Assembly: GCA_028753945.1 (NCBI GenBank)
Contig: JAPNXP010000003.1
Coordinates: forward strand, 1,240,001 to 1,304,000
DNA: 64,000 bases
Source of the DNA: Hexactinellida sp. DTS-2022
Taxonomy: Eukaryota > Porifera > Hexactinellida
Direction: 5' to 3'
A model generated the notes under the pieces. It searched no databases and was not told the origin of the DNA. It saw nothing but the letters and a program-made list of their open reading frames with translations. Positions 32,246 through 45,691 of this stretch are shown piece by piece. The translations under genes and the position numbers were made by a program. The stretch's first letter is position 1. Each line of letters begins with the position of its first letter.

Positions 32246-34165
32246 TTTTGTGACATACCTACTTGGTGTTCTCTATTTCATTTTGTTTTGTTTAACAGGG
32301 AAAGATTGTTTCATATGAGCATTCACCTTTTCGAATTTATTGAGAAGAAGTTCAACCAAAACTTTGAACAATGTTATTTGGACGGTGTAATGATTCATTT
32401 CATTCCTGAATAGAATATCATGAAGATTTGTTCAGATATCGCTTGGATATTCCACAAAATGGAGAAAGAAGTTATTTCCCAGGTTAGCTTCTATTATCAC
32501 GAGTTTAGAATTGTTTCCGGGACCATTATTAATTTTTGGCAATTTTGGGCTATTTCTTTTGTGAATTTTCGGGAAAATAAATATTTTGACGAAATATTTA
32601 TTCTAATCAGCTGAGTATCTCAGGGGTCCTCAAACTGTGGCTGGCGGTTATGTTCTGCGTAGCTCTTGACATCCATCAATCCAATGTTTAAATTTGTAAA
32701 GATCACATTGGTTGACTTTTATGTATACTAATTTCCATTGTTACAAATTCATACCCAGGGTAATTCTAAAAATGCATACGTAATTTGGCGAAAAACAATT
32801 ATTCTAGGTGGTTACTATGAACTTTTATTTATTACTACATTTGGGGTGGGGGAGCAATTGTTCGCCTGTCAGTTACTACTCGAGTCCGTATTGCTTTGAG
32901 CGCTTATTGTTTTCGTGTGCCAAATTAATCGTGAAATTTCTTAACAATTCCAGAATATCTTTATTTAGGTTGGTTCCAATGGTTATCACTCCGACAGTAT
33001 ACATACCGAAGTTGCCAAAATTAATGGAATTTAACCCCAGTGATCAGCTAATGTGTTAAGGTTTTTTATCATACCAATGTCATTTTTATTGACCCAGCGC
33101 TTATTAGGTGAAATTCGGTATATGATTACGAAAACACTTTCCTTGAACTTGAAAATTTTCCCTATTTATCTCGATCTCCTCTAAAGCAGTTCCTCCTTTA
33201 TTAAAAAACTTATCTGACATCTCTCTCAGCTACACATTGGAATATTTTACAACATGTTCAGGATGGTAGACCGCAATTATTGAATATTCGTATTTTCGAC
33301 ACAAAAGAATTCTGCACTGTATTGCTATACTATGTAGAATACAAGTACGCTTTGCTTGCTTAGACTGCACGACTGCGGGCATTTCGTGTTTCCAGAATGC
33401 GCCCTTAGTCCGCTCGTATATTCCATTAAACTTGTGACGGTATTTATCTACCCATTGAATTCCTCTCCCCCTAGTTGTCTCAAACCTTGAATTAATCGTT
33501 GTAACTCAATATTATATATTCTGTTATCGTTTTGTCCAAACATGCCATGAACTTCCAGACATAGGGTGGAGTATTTTTTCTTAAATGAGAGCTGATACGT
33601 ATACGTTAATTGAACTCCCATCTACGGATTAACGTGTGTCTACTGTAATAGCTATTATAAGGGCCGTATGGAGAAATTATGAAGCCCTGTGTAACTTTTT
33701 ATGAGGTTTCGCTTCAATATATTACTTAGCTGCTGTCATGCCACTCAGGGAAACAGCAAGCCAGGTGGTATATCATAACAGTAAAAGTTCAATAGCTAAA
33801 ACAATGGTAAACCTTAATGTGGGGAGCTGCATTGTCCTAATCTTTAAGTCCACATTTGTCCGAAATTCAAAGTTTAGAATATTGTCATCTTCCCGAATTT
33901 ATTATATCTTTGCTATATGCAATATCCTAGAAAAAGAATTGTGAATTCAAAATTGATTCAAATATTTTCAAAATTGAACTATCATAAGTATAATGAGTGT
34001 GTATTAATGCATGTGTAAGATATTGCATGTAGACGGATGTGATGTAAGGAGATTATTAAAGAAATAATCAATCGGCCTGGGCCAATACTGTATAGAGACC
34101 CGATTCGTAATATTTACCGATTAATATTTTCCATCTCACTGGGGTTCATTTTGTTTCTATTATAG
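32246..34165. other. Low-repeat stretch with a hAT-like end and possible intron sequence
   Basis: CAGGGGTCCTCAAACTGTGG at 32621 is a good match to a Charlie-type hAT terminus, but no partner end was found. Short plus-strand ORFs (32420-32614, 32808-33059, 33738-33944) have no recognisable domain. This is one of the least repetitive parts of the window and would be intron or intergenic DNA if the exon at 34166 is real. Confidence 0.4.
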
Positions 34166-34386
34166 ATCAACGAAGGGACTTTTATGTTGCCTGGTGTCGT
34201 CTATTCCGAGTTTAAGAAAAATATTAACATTGTTGATGATATCTGCTCTTCATTTTATACAAACAATGATCTTGGATTTGTATTTGATGACGAAACAGAA
34301 TGCCTTGTACTATTTGGTATCAATAACGCTGTATCTGCAACCATGCCAATGATAGAACGGACATTTTACCAATTCACTATGAGCAG
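34166..34386 (+). CDS. Candidate internal exon of an unknown host gene
   Basis: A frame open through 221 bp is bounded by a good acceptor (pyrimidine-rich TTTTGTTTCTATTATAG ending at 34165) and a good donor (CAG then GTATGT at 34387). The peptide begins INEGTFMLPGVVYSEFKKN and ends FYQFTMSR. It is non-repetitive, with balanced composition and no similarity to the transposons around it. I do not recognise the family. No partner exon could be supported on either side, so the call rests on splice signals and composition only. Confidence 0.35.
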
Positions 34387-34679
34387 GTATGTAGCTATTT
34401 TATCATGAGGTCCGTGACTCTAGATATCAGTGCTCGACAATTTAAGTAGTTTAGTGGCTAAGGCAAGCAAAATTCTACATTTAGCACCAAGATTCTGCAT
34501 TGAGGCCTAGTTGGACTAACAACATGATTTGTGTATAGATTGCGATTGGAGAGATCGTAAATATAGATTCCTACCTAAACTACCTGATTAATAGCTAACT
34601 GTATCTGCGAGAAATAAATCCCTATATTATACAAAGCTGTAAACCAAAAAGAAGATGTTTCTATTAATTATATTTTGTA

Positions 34680-36719
34680 TTTATCCTGTATTGATATTCG
34701 GGCGTTCACGGTGAATCTCAGAATTGCATAATTTACAACTAGGAATACTCTAGATGAGATAGAGATTGACTTCTATGATTTTTTTTTCTTAATTTTCAAT
34801 CAAGATGGTGTTTTTTAATAAAATAAGACGTCGACTTCCTTATATGGGCATGACATTTTTTCAAAATTGTTGAATCTTTTTGAATTTTTGAACATATTAT
34901 TATGAGACTATTTCCTCTCAGTAATAATTTTTATTTTATTTATTTTTGCAGAAGAAACGATGCTAAAGGGCATTTTTTCAAAATAATCATAAAACGCAGT
35001 CGTGCACTAAACTATCGTTACAAAATGTTAGAAGAAAAATTTTTCAATTCTAGTTCAAGGGTCTGAGGATGTATCATGTGTTACCCCAGAGAATTTTTTG
35101 ACTTTCTGATAATTATTTTTGGTTTTATAAGCATTCTAAGGCTGCGGCCCACGAATTTTTCCGAATTTCAACATCAAAAGAGGTGATAAAATTCTACACT
35201 GCCATATATTGTTCCCAAAATTAAAAAATTCGGAATCTACAGGTCAAAAAATACAGGTTCACGTCAAAAGGTTCAGGAATATGTCAAAAATTAGGAAATT
35301 CGGGGCATAAAAGAATATGAAGGGTATGCAAGTGCCCGGTGATCATATATTACTGTGGGAAATTGGACAGCAGAATAATTCTGTTATTCTTCATAAAAAT
35401 GCGCCAGCTTCTTATCTATGCTTTAGCATTTGTTTTCAACACTTTTACAATAATATATCATGAGTTATGATCAATTTATGACTATGGTTTTGTCTGTTTT
35501 GTCATATTTTCACACCTCAAGGCCCTCAAATATACAATAATGTATTATATAAAACACCAATTTGGTAATACAAATATGGAAATAGCATTTGCGCACAAAA
35601 TGAGACGTTAGACAACACGATCCAATCATTATTCGATAAGTTATGGACTTTTGGGCCACAGAAGGGGGCAAAAAATCTGACATTTCGCACCTGTTGATAT
35701 TTCAGAAACGCTTTGAGATAAAATGATCATAGGCATTAGAAAATACTGTAAATACCTGACTTTCTAAACGTTTATAATACATTTTAGGACTCTAGGTGTT
35801 ACACTTTTTAACATGACCATATATGGTAATTTGATGTGCCCAATTTTGATGACGAAGCAAATTTTGTAACTCTTGATCTCTGGACAGCAGAGACTAGCTC
35901 TAAAATTCTAGTCACATCATGATACTATTTCTTACTCATTGGATAAACTTTTGGGATTATATTATAATTCGAATGATGTGTTCTGATTTCAAATGCCCAA
36001 ATATGGTGGTGTCAAAGTGGCAATATGTTAAAAAGGTGACAAAAATCCAACTTCTGATCCAAATGAGTTAGAGCTTAGCTCTAAATTGCTAAAAATAGTA
36101 TAATTCAATTTCAAATGACATTATCTATTTTATGCAGTTTAGGAACTCCTTTTCTTCGCACTTTCATATTCTGGACTCAGACACTTAGACACAAATTAAT
36201 TAAATGCTAATTATGAAGGTGTAAAAAAAGACCATTTGGGCATATGGATGTAAAAAAGAGAATTTTTATTCTAGAAAGTCAAACTTTATTTTAAAATGCT
36301 CAGTATATGTAGCGCATGTTTTAAAAGCGGGCAGTTTTGGCAATATAATAAAAAAAAATTGAATTAGTATACTTTTAATGGAAAATAGTGGGTTTTTTTT
36401 CACCAATTTCACAAAAATGACAATAACATAGAGTAGATTAACGAAAAAGCATATTTCGGTTCGGTTTAAAACATTGAGTATTGACTCAGGTATATTTTAT
36501 AATTGACATGTTTCGCGCTAAAAACTAACATAAATTTTTTTTTTAAATATTTGGCTAGTATGGATTAGGCCTATATTGACATTGTCTAGTTCATAACTAA
36601 GGATATATACATAGTAGAACTCTAATATTTTCAGGGATATCTTAGATATATTAGTACTATCCAAAAACGCAATAAAAACATTAGGTCGTCGGGTGTCAAA
36701 ATATCTTTACAGGGCACCC
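34680..36719 (-). mobile_element. E-family TTAA element, diverged copy with internal insertion
   Basis: About 34680-34890 and 36330-36719 follow 14755-15456 in reverse complement (GGAATACTC, GACGTCGACTTCC, then CACCAATTTCACAAAAATGA, ACATTGAGTATTGACTCAGG, TTTATAATTGACATGTTT, GGCTAGTATGGATTAG, GTCGTCGGGTGTC). The right end is at TTAA (36720-36723). About 1.4 kb in the middle has no counterpart in the other copy and includes a different element fragment (35790-36210). The left terminus is not well defined. Confidence 0.7.
35790..36210. mobile_element. Fragment related to the 54975-56362 element
   Basis: Shared words in the same order as 55480-55720: GTGCCCAATTTTGATGAC, then an AGAGACTAGCTCTAAMATTCTA-like block, CACATCA, ATGGTGGTGTCA and TTAGCTCTAA. 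CCATATATGG is at 35817-35826. It lies inside the E-family copy. Confidence 0.6.
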
Positions 36720-37169
36720 TTAAGTATATTGTTTGACGGTGTCCAGTTTGGTTTGACTAAATTTATGATATATACTATAGTCCCGCACTTCAACAGGACT
36801 AACTCCTAGGTGGAGAGGTCGACTGTCCACTTAGTATATTGTTTGACGGTGTCGACTTTGGTTTGGCACAAATTATGTATATTTATCTAATATAGACCCA
36901 CACTTCAACAGGCACTACCCGCCAAGGGGAGGGCAGACTGTGCACTTAAGTATATAGTTTGACGGGATCCAGTTTGGTTTGACAAAAATTATGTTATATA
37001 CTATAGACCGACAGTTCAACAGACACTTTCGGCCATGGGGGGAGGAGATTGTCTTCTTAATTTTATTGTTTGACAGGTCCACTTTGGTTGACTCTAATTA
37101 AGTATATTTCTAAAATATAGAGGCACACTTCAACAGGTGGTACTCGCCAAGGGGAGGGGAGACAGTCCA
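36719..37169. repeat. About 113-bp tandem repeat, four units
   Basis: Units start at CTTAAGTATAT-like sites 36719, 36830, 36945 and 37056 and end at 37169. Shared blocks are TTTGACGGTGTCCAGTTTGG, CACTTCAACAGG and CCAAGGGGAGGG. The array begins at the TTAA used by the neighbouring E-family element. It is unrelated in sequence to the 180-bp satellite that starts 600 bp later. Confidence 0.85.
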
Positions 37170-37185
37170 CTTAACCGTACACGGC

Positions 37186-37420
37186 CCAGCTGTTACACGT
37201 TGTAACAGTGCCATATTGGTGGATATAATTATCCAATTTGCAAAATATCTCGGATTCAGACATGGTTTTTCATTCTCTATCGATTACAATCAAAAAATAA
37301 AATTTTCAAATTTTATGATGATGACGTATCATAAAAGGGACTTCCGCCCCTTGATTGCCACCTTCTTTTGAAAAATGGAAATTAAAAATTTGACAGTGGA
37401 AGTTCAGTGCAGCTGATTGT
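37186..37420. repeat. Fragment shared with 19330-19510
   Basis: CACGTTGTRWCAG, TCAGACATGGTTTT-TATTCTC, TCAATCAAAAAATAAAA and ATGATGACGTA-CATAAAA occur in the same order at both places. At the other site it is part of the nested GGCTCGACCC element, so this is probably a remnant of that family. Confidence 0.65.
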
Positions 37421-37754
37421 TTGACTATATAATGGCTTGATAAATGATAACCATATTTCGTGATCAAATTATAAGGTTGTGTAGCTTATAGGGAATTCAT
37501 TTTAATTATTGCATTATCCATTGTTCGAAGAAAACAGATTTGATGATTTTTCAAATTGTTCAATCATGAGAACTATAATTCAGAATCTTTTGAATTTTTG
37601 TATATGAGAACTAATAATACGGTTGTATCTAATGATGTTTTAAAGTACATATATTTGTACATTATTTCAGACATTATTTCGAATTTTAGAGAAATGCTTT
37701 GTCATCACTTCATTTCAACATCCTTGAGCAAAATTTTTAAAAATTTTTGAAACT
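37421..37754. other. AT-rich transition to the satellite
   Basis: No repeat or gene is recognised; the 64-aa ORF at 37556-37750 is AT-driven. The left edge of the satellite is gradual here: the first monomer (about 37755) is partial and diverged. Confidence 0.45.
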
Positions 37755-39438
37755 GAAGAGCTAATAACAAGAAAAAACAATTTTTATTTGCAATGACTGT
37801 CAAAAACTCCCAAATTGATAAATTAATGGTTTAAGGACGTTTCCTGTTGTTTCTTTTGATGATATGTAGTATTTATCATCACAAGTGTCCCAACAGTGCC
37901 ACTAAACACCACTCACTTAATTTAGATTCATTTAAGAGCCAATATCTGGAAAAACCAATTTTTGAGTGCAATGACTGTCAAAAACTCCCAAATTGATAAA
38001 TTATTGGTTTAAGGACGTTTCCTGTTGTTTCTTTTGATGATATGAAGTATTTATCATCAAAGGTATACTGATAGTGCCACTGAAACACCACTCACTCAAT
38101 TTAAATTCATTTTTGAGCCTAGTATCTGGAAAAACAAATTTTGTGAAATAGGACTGTCAAAAACTACCAAAATGATAATTGAATGGTTACCGTCGTTCCC
38201 AGTTGTTTCTTTTGATGATAAGAAGTATTATCATCAAAAGTGTCCAAACAGTGCCACTGAAACACCATTCACTGAAGTAACATTCATTTAAGAGCCTAAT
38301 AACGTGAAAAACCAATTTTTATTTGCAATGACTGTCAAAAACTCCCAAATTGATAAATTAATGGTATAAGCACGTTTCCTGTTGAATATTTTTATTATAT
38401 GTAATATTTATCATCAAAAGTGTGCTAACAGTGCCACTGAAACACCACTCACTCAAGTAACATTCACTTGATAGCCTAATATCGTGAAAAATCCAATTTT
38501 TGAGTGCAATGACTGTCAAAAACTACCAAAATGATAAATGAATGTTTACCGACGTTTCCAGTTGTTTCTTTTGATGATATGAATTATTTATAACCAAAAG
38601 TCTCTTATTTTGCCACTGAAACACCATTCACTCAAGGAACTTTCATTTAAGAGCCTAATAACGAGAAAAACCACTTTTTATTTGCAATGACTGTCAAAAA
38701 CTCCCAAATTGATAAATTAATGGTATAAGCACGTTTCCTGTTAAATCTTTTTATTATATGTAATATTTATCATCAAAAGTGTGCTAACAGTGCCACTGAA
38801 ACACCACTCACTCAAGTAACATTCACTAGATAGCCTAATATCGTGAAAAATCCAATTTTTGAGTGCAATAACTGTCAAAAACTACCAAAATGATAAATGA
38901 ATGTTTACCGACGTTTCCAGTTGTTTCTTTTGATGATATGAATTATTTATAACCAAAAGTGTCTTAATAGTGTTCTGAAACACCATTCACTCAAGGAACT
39001 TTCATTTAAGACCCTAATAACGAGAAAAACCACTTTTTATTTGCAATGACTGTCAAAAACTCCCAAATTGATAAATTATTGGTTTAAGGACGTTTCCTGT
39101 TGTTTCTTGAGATGATATGTAGTATTTATCATCAAAGGTGTCCAAACAGTGCCACTGAAACAGCATTCACTCAATTTACATTCATTTAAGTGCCTAATAA
39201 CGAGAAAATCCAATTTTATGTGCTATGACTGTCCAAGAATCCCAACTTGATAAATTATTGGTTTAAGGACGTTTCCTGTTGTTTCTTTTGATGATATGTA
39301 GTGTTTATCATCAAAAGTGTCCCTACAGTGCCACTGAAACACCACTCACTCAATTTACAATTAATTAAGAGCCAGATATCGAGAAAAACCAATTTTTGTG
39401 ACCTATGACTGTCAAAAACTACCAAAATGATAAATGAA

Positions 39439-42128
39439 TGGTTTACCGACGTTTCCAGTTGTTTCTTTTGATGATATGAAGTATTTATCACCAAAGGTGT
39501 TTTAATAGTGCCACTGAAACACCATTCACTCAAGTAACATTCATTTAAGAGCTAATAACGAGAAAAACCAATTTTTATTTGCAATGACTGTCAAAAACTC
39601 CCAATTGATAAATTAATGGTTTAAGGACGTTTCCTGTTGTTTCTTTTTATTATATGTTGTGTTTATCATCAAAGGTGTCCCTACAGTGCCACTGAAACAC
39701 CATTCACTCAATTTACAATCATTTAAGAGCCAGATATCGAGAAAAACCAATTTTTGTGACCTATGACTGTCAAAAACTACCAAAATGATAAATGAATGGT
39801 TTACCGACGTTTCCAGTTGTTTCTTTTGATGATATGAAGTATTTATCACCAAAGGTGTTTTAATAGTGCCACTGAAACACCATTCACTCAAGTAACATTC
39901 ATTTAAGAGCCTAATAACGAGAATAACCAATTTTTATTTGCAATGACTGTCAAAAACTCCCAATTGATAAATTAATGGTATAAGCACGTTTCCAGGTAAA
40001 TCTTTTTATTATATGTAATATTTATCATCAAAAGTGTGCTAACAGTGCCACTGAAACACCACTCCCTCAAGTAACATTCACTAGATAGCCTAATATCGTG
40101 AAAAATCCAATTTTTGAGTGCAATAACTGTCAAAAACTACCAAAATGATAAATGAATGTTTACCGACGTTTCCAGTTGTTTCTTTTGATTATATGAATTA
40201 TTTATAACCAAAAGTGTCTTAATAGTGCCACTGAAACACCATTCACTCAAGGAACTTTCATTTAAGAGCCTAATAACGAGAAAAACCACTTTTTATTTGC
40301 AATGACTGTCAAAAACTCCCAAATTGATAAATTATTGGTTTAAGGACGTTTCCTGTTGTTTCTTTTGATGATATGTAGTATTTATCATCGAAGGTGTCCA
40401 AACAGTGCCACTGAAACAGCATTCACTCAATTTACATTCATTTAAGTGCCTAATAACGAGAAAATCCAATTTTATGTGCTATGACTGTCCAAGAATCCCA
40501 ACTTGATAAATTAATGGTTTAAGGACGTTTCCTGTTGTTTCTTTTGATGATATGTAGTGTTTATCATCAAAAGTGTCCCTATAGTGCCACTGAAACACCA
40601 CTCACTCAATTTACAATCAATTAAGAGCCAGATATCGAGAAAAACCAATTTTTGTGACCTATGACTGTCAAAAACTAACAAAATGATAAATGAATGGTTA
40701 CCGATGTTTCCAGTAGTTTCTTTTGATGATAAGAAGTATTTATCATCAAAGGTGTCCACACAGTGCCACTGAAACACCATTCACTGAAGTAACATTCATT
40801 TAAGAGCCTAATAACGTGAAAAACCAATTTTTATTCTCAATGACTGTCAAAAACTCCCAAATTGATAAATTATAGGTTTCTGGACGTTTCCTATTGTTTC
40901 TTTTGGTGATATGTAGTATTTATGATCACAAGTGTCCAAACAGTGCCACAGAAACTCCATTCACTCAATTTACATTCATTTAAGAGACTAATAACGAGAA
41001 AAATAAATCTTTATGTCCAATGACTTACAAAAACGCCCAAATTGATAAATTATTTTTTTAAGCACGTTTCCTGTTGTTTCTTTTGATGATATGAAGTATT
41101 TATCATCAAAGGTGTCCTGATAGTGCCACTGAAACACCTCTCACTCAATTTACATTCATTTTTGAGCCTAGTTTCAGGAAAAACCAATTTTTGTGTGCAT
41201 TGACTGTCAAAAACTCCAAAATTGCTAAATTAATGGTTTACCGACGTTTCCAGTTTTTTCTTTTGATGATATGAATTATTTATCACCAAAAGTGTCTTAA
41301 TAGTGCCACTGAAACACCATTCACTCAATTTACATTCATTTAAGAGCCCAATAACGAGAAAAATAAATTTCTATATGCAATGACTGTCAAAAACTACCAA
41401 ATTGATAAATGAATGGTTTACCGACGTTTCCAGTTGTTTCTTTTGATGATATGAAGTATTTATCATCAAATGTATACTGATAGTGCCACTGAAACACCAC
41501 TCACTCAATTTACATTCATTTTTGAGCCTAGTGTCTGCAAAAACAAATTTTGTGAAATAGGACTGTCAAAAACTACCAAAATGATAAATGAATGGTTACC
41601 GATGTTTCCAGTTGTTTCTTTTGATGATAAGAAGTATTTATCATCAAAGGTGTCCAAACAGTTCCACTGAAACTCCATACACTGAAGTAGCATTCATTTA
41701 AGAGCCTAATAACGAGAAAAACCAATTTTTATTTGCAATGACTGTAAAAAACTCCCAAATTGATAAATTAATGGTATAAGCACGTTTCTGTTGAATCTTT
41801 TTATTAAATGTAATATTTATCATAAAAAGTGTGCTAACAGTGCCACTGAAACACCAATCACTCAAGTAACATACACTTGAGAGTCAAATTTCGTGAAAAA
41901 CCAATTTTTGTGTGCAATGACTGTCAAAAACTACCAAATTGATTAATTATTGGTTTAAGGACGTTTCCTGTAGTTTCTTGTGATGATATGTAGTATTTAT
42001 CATCAAAGGTGTCCCAACAGTGCCACTAAACACCACTCACTCAATTTACATTCATTTAAGAGCCAATATCTGGAAAAACCAATTTTTGAGTGCAATGACT
42101 GTCAAAAACTCCCAAATTGATAAATTAT
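39439..42128. repeat. 2690-bp higher-order unit, copy 1
   Basis: This 15-monomer block is repeated immediately downstream with almost no differences by eye. The offset is 2690 at many landmarks (for example 39613 and 42303, 40511 and 43201). The junction lies near 42128, in GGTTTACCGAC, inside a monomer. Confidence 0.9.
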
Positions 42129-45100
42129 TGGTTTACCGACGTTTCCAGTTGTTTCTTTTGATGATATGAAGTATTTATCACCAAAGGTGTTTTAATAGTG
42201 CCACTGAAACACCATTCACTCAAGTAACATTCATTTAAGAGCTAATAACGAGAAAAACCAATTTTTATTTGCAATGACTGTCAAAAACTCCCAATTGATA
42301 AATTAATGGTTTAAGGACGTTTCCTGTTGTTTCTTTTTATTATATGTTGTGTTTATCATCAAAGGTGTCCCTACAGTGCCACTGAAACACCATTCACTCA
42401 ATTTACAATCATTTAAGAGCCAGATATCGAGAAAAACCAATTTTTGTGACCTATGACTGTCAAAAACTACCAAAATGATAAATGAATGGTTTACCGACGT
42501 TTCCAGTTGTTTCTTTTGATGATATGAAGTATTTATCACCAAAGGTGTTTTAATAGTGCCACTGAAACACCATTCACTCAAGTAACATTCATTTAAGAGC
42601 CTAATAACGAGAATAACCAATTTTTATTTGCAATGACTGTCAAAAACTCCCAATTGATAAATTAATGGTATAAGCACGTTTCCAGGTAAATCTTTTTATT
42701 ATATGTAATATTTATCATCAAAAGTGTGCTAACAGTGCCACTGAAACACCACTCCCTCAAGTAACATTCACTAGATAGCCTAATATCGTGAAAAATCCAA
42801 TTTTTGAGTGCAATAACTGTCAAAAACTACCAAAATGATAAATGAATGTTTACCGACGTTTCCAGTTGTTTCTTTTGATTATATGAATTATTTATAACCA
42901 AAAGTGTCTTAATAGTGCCACTGAAACACCATTCACTCAAGGAACTTTCATTTAAGAGCCTAATAACGAGAAAAACCACTTTTTATTTGCAATGACTGTC
43001 AAAAACTCCCAAATTGATAAATTATTGGTTTAAGGACGTTTCCTGTTGTTTCTTTTGATGATATGTAGTATTTATCATCGAAGGTGTCCAAACAGTGCCA
43101 CTGAAACAGCATTCACTCAATTTACATTCATTTAAGTGCCTAATAACGAGAAAATCCAATTTTATGTGCTATGACTGTCCAAGAATCCCAACTTGATAAA
43201 TTAATGGTTTAAGGACGTTTCCTGTTGTTTCTTTTGATGATATGTAGTGTTTATCATCAAAAGTGTCCCTATAGTGCCACTGAAACACCACTCACTCAAT
43301 TTACAATCAATTAAGAGCCAGATATCGAGAAAAACCAATTTTTGTGACCTATGACTGTCAAAAACTAACAAAATGATAAATGAATGGTTACCGATGTTTC
43401 CAGTAGTTTCTTTTGATGATAAGAAGTATTTATCATCAAAGGTGTCCACACAGTGCCACTGAAACACCATTCACTGAAGTAACATTCATTTAAGAGCCTA
43501 ATAACGTGAAAAACCAATTTTTATTCTCAATGACTGTCAAAAACTCCCAAATTGATAAATTATAGGTTTCTGGACGTTTCCTATTGTTTCTTTTGGTGAT
43601 ATGTAGTATTTATGATCACAAGTGTCCAAACAGTGCCACAGAAACTCCATTCACTCAATTTACATTCATTTAAGGAGATAGGCCCGCCGATTTGTCAATC
43701 GAACGCTGGATCCAAATAATCTATGATAAATACTTCTCGCTGTACCTTGACATGCTTTCTAACCAAATCCGAAAGAAAAATTCGATTCGGACATTCTTTT
43801 CACCTTTTTGACGTCACTAAAGGTCAAAATCATCTTCTTATAGAATAATATGGCCATAGAGGGGTAAATAATTGTGAATTCATGAAAAACGATAAATTTA
43901 GTTTAACCCTTCCTAGCTATACTTTGACATGCTATCTATCCAAATCCAAAAGATAAATTTGATTCGGACATTTTTTTAACCTTTTTGACGTCACTAAAGG
44001 TCAAAATCACCGTCATTTTGCACAAATACATTCCGTTCGAATTTCCTGAGAGTGACCTTTGTATTCTTATGTTTATCTCAAGAAGTATAAGTCGTAGAGA
44101 AAAAAACTATCCCTCAAAAATGATCCTTGTCAGTTGTTCTTGGGATTATGCCGTGTCGATTTTCAACTTTAATACAAAACTATAGAGTTAATAATTATAT
44201 AATGCCAAATTTCTGATAAAATCGAGTGAATATTTGAAAATCTATAGAAAAAAAGAATCAAATCGATATCGCAAATTCTGTGTGGCATAATCCCTTGTAC
44301 TAATGTAGTAGAGTTAAACTTGCACTGTATAGAACTTGCGCCAAATAGAGTAAATAGCTAGAATTTAGAATGACTAGTATGGATTCACTATTAGGCTAAA
44401 CTTTGACTATGAATATCTAATTCAAATTTTTCGATTTTTGAAATTCTGAGCATCTACGTCCTTCTTAGAATTACTAGTACTGTTCAAAAATACAATAATA
44501 TTTGGGGGTCATCGGGTGTCAAAAATCGGCGGGTCTATCTCCTTAAGAGACTAATAACGAGAAAAATAAATCTTTATGTCCAATGACTTACAAAAACGCC
44601 CAAATTGATAAATTATTTTTTTAAGCACGTTTCCTGTTGTTTCTTTTGATGATATGAAGTATTTATCATCAAAGGTGTCCTGATAGTGCCACTGAAACAC
44701 CTCTCACTCAATTTACATTCATTTTTGAGCCTAGTTTCAGGAAAAACCAATTTTTGTGTGCATTGACTGTCAAAAACTCCAAAATTGCTAAATTAATGGT
44801 TTACCGACGTTTCCAGTTTTTTCTTTTGATGATATGAATTATTTATCACCAAAAGTGTCTTAATAGTGCCACTGAAACACCATTCACTCAATTTACATTC
44901 ATTTAAGAGCCCAATAACGAGAAAAATAAATTTCTATATGCAATGACTGTCAAAAACTACCAAATTGATAAATGAATGGTTTACCGACGTTTCCAGTTGT
45001 TTCTTTTGATGATATGAAGTATTTATCATCAAATGTATACTGATAGTGCCACTGAAACACCACTCACTCAATTTACATTCATTTTTGAGCCTAGTGTCTG

Positions 45101-45691
45101 CAAAAACAAATTTTGTGAAATAGGACTGTCAAAAACTACCAAAATGATAAATGAATGGTTACCGATGTTTCCAGTTGTTTCTTTTGATGATAAGAAGTAT
45201 TTATCATCAAAGGTGTCCAAACAGTTCCACTGAAACTCCATACACTGAAGTAGCATTCATTTAAGAGCCTAATAACGAGAAAAACCAATTTTTATTTGCA
45301 ATGACTGTAAAAAACTCCCAAATTGATAAATTAATGGTATAAGCACGTTTCTGTTGAATCTTTTTATTAAATGTAATATTTATCATAAAAAGTGTGCTAA
45401 CAGTGCCACTGAAACACCAATCACTCAAGTAACATACACTTGAGAGTCAAATTTCGTGAAAAACCAATTTTTGTGTGCAATGACTGTCAAAAACTACCAA
45501 ATTGATTAATTATTGGTTTAAGGACGTTTCCTGTAGTTTCTTGTGATGATATGTAGTATTTATCATCAAAGGTGTCCCAACAGTGCCACTAAACACCACT
45601 CACTCAATTTACATTCATTTAAGAGCCAATATCTGGAAAAACCAATTTTTGAGTGCAATGACTGTCAAAAACTCCCAAATTGATAAATTAT
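42129..45691. repeat. 2690-bp higher-order unit, copy 2, carrying an insertion
   Basis: Identical layout to 39439-42128 up to 43669, then an 869-bp transposon plus 4 bp of target duplication, then the same sequence with the offset raised to 3563 (41470 corresponds to 45033). The match ends near 45691, where TTGGTTTA is followed by AGGACG rather than CCGACG. Confidence 0.9.
43674..44542. mobile_element. 869-bp TTAA element inserted in the satellite (F family, complete)
   Basis: TTAA duplications are perfect (43670-43673 and 44543-44546). The ends are GGAGATAGGCCCGCCGATTT and the complement of GGAGATAGACCCGCCGATTT. The empty site exists at about 40979 in the first copy of the 2690-bp duplication, reading CATTTAAGAGAC. 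Relatives are 1685-2198 and 18578-18757. No transposase; the 66-aa ORF at 43985-44185 is unsupported. Confidence 0.95.

Noticed and set aside
32808-33059. ORF preceded in part by a TTTATTTAG acceptor-like signal at 32968
   Set aside because: The frame is open upstream of the supposed acceptor, no donor of quality follows, and the peptide has no recognisable feature.
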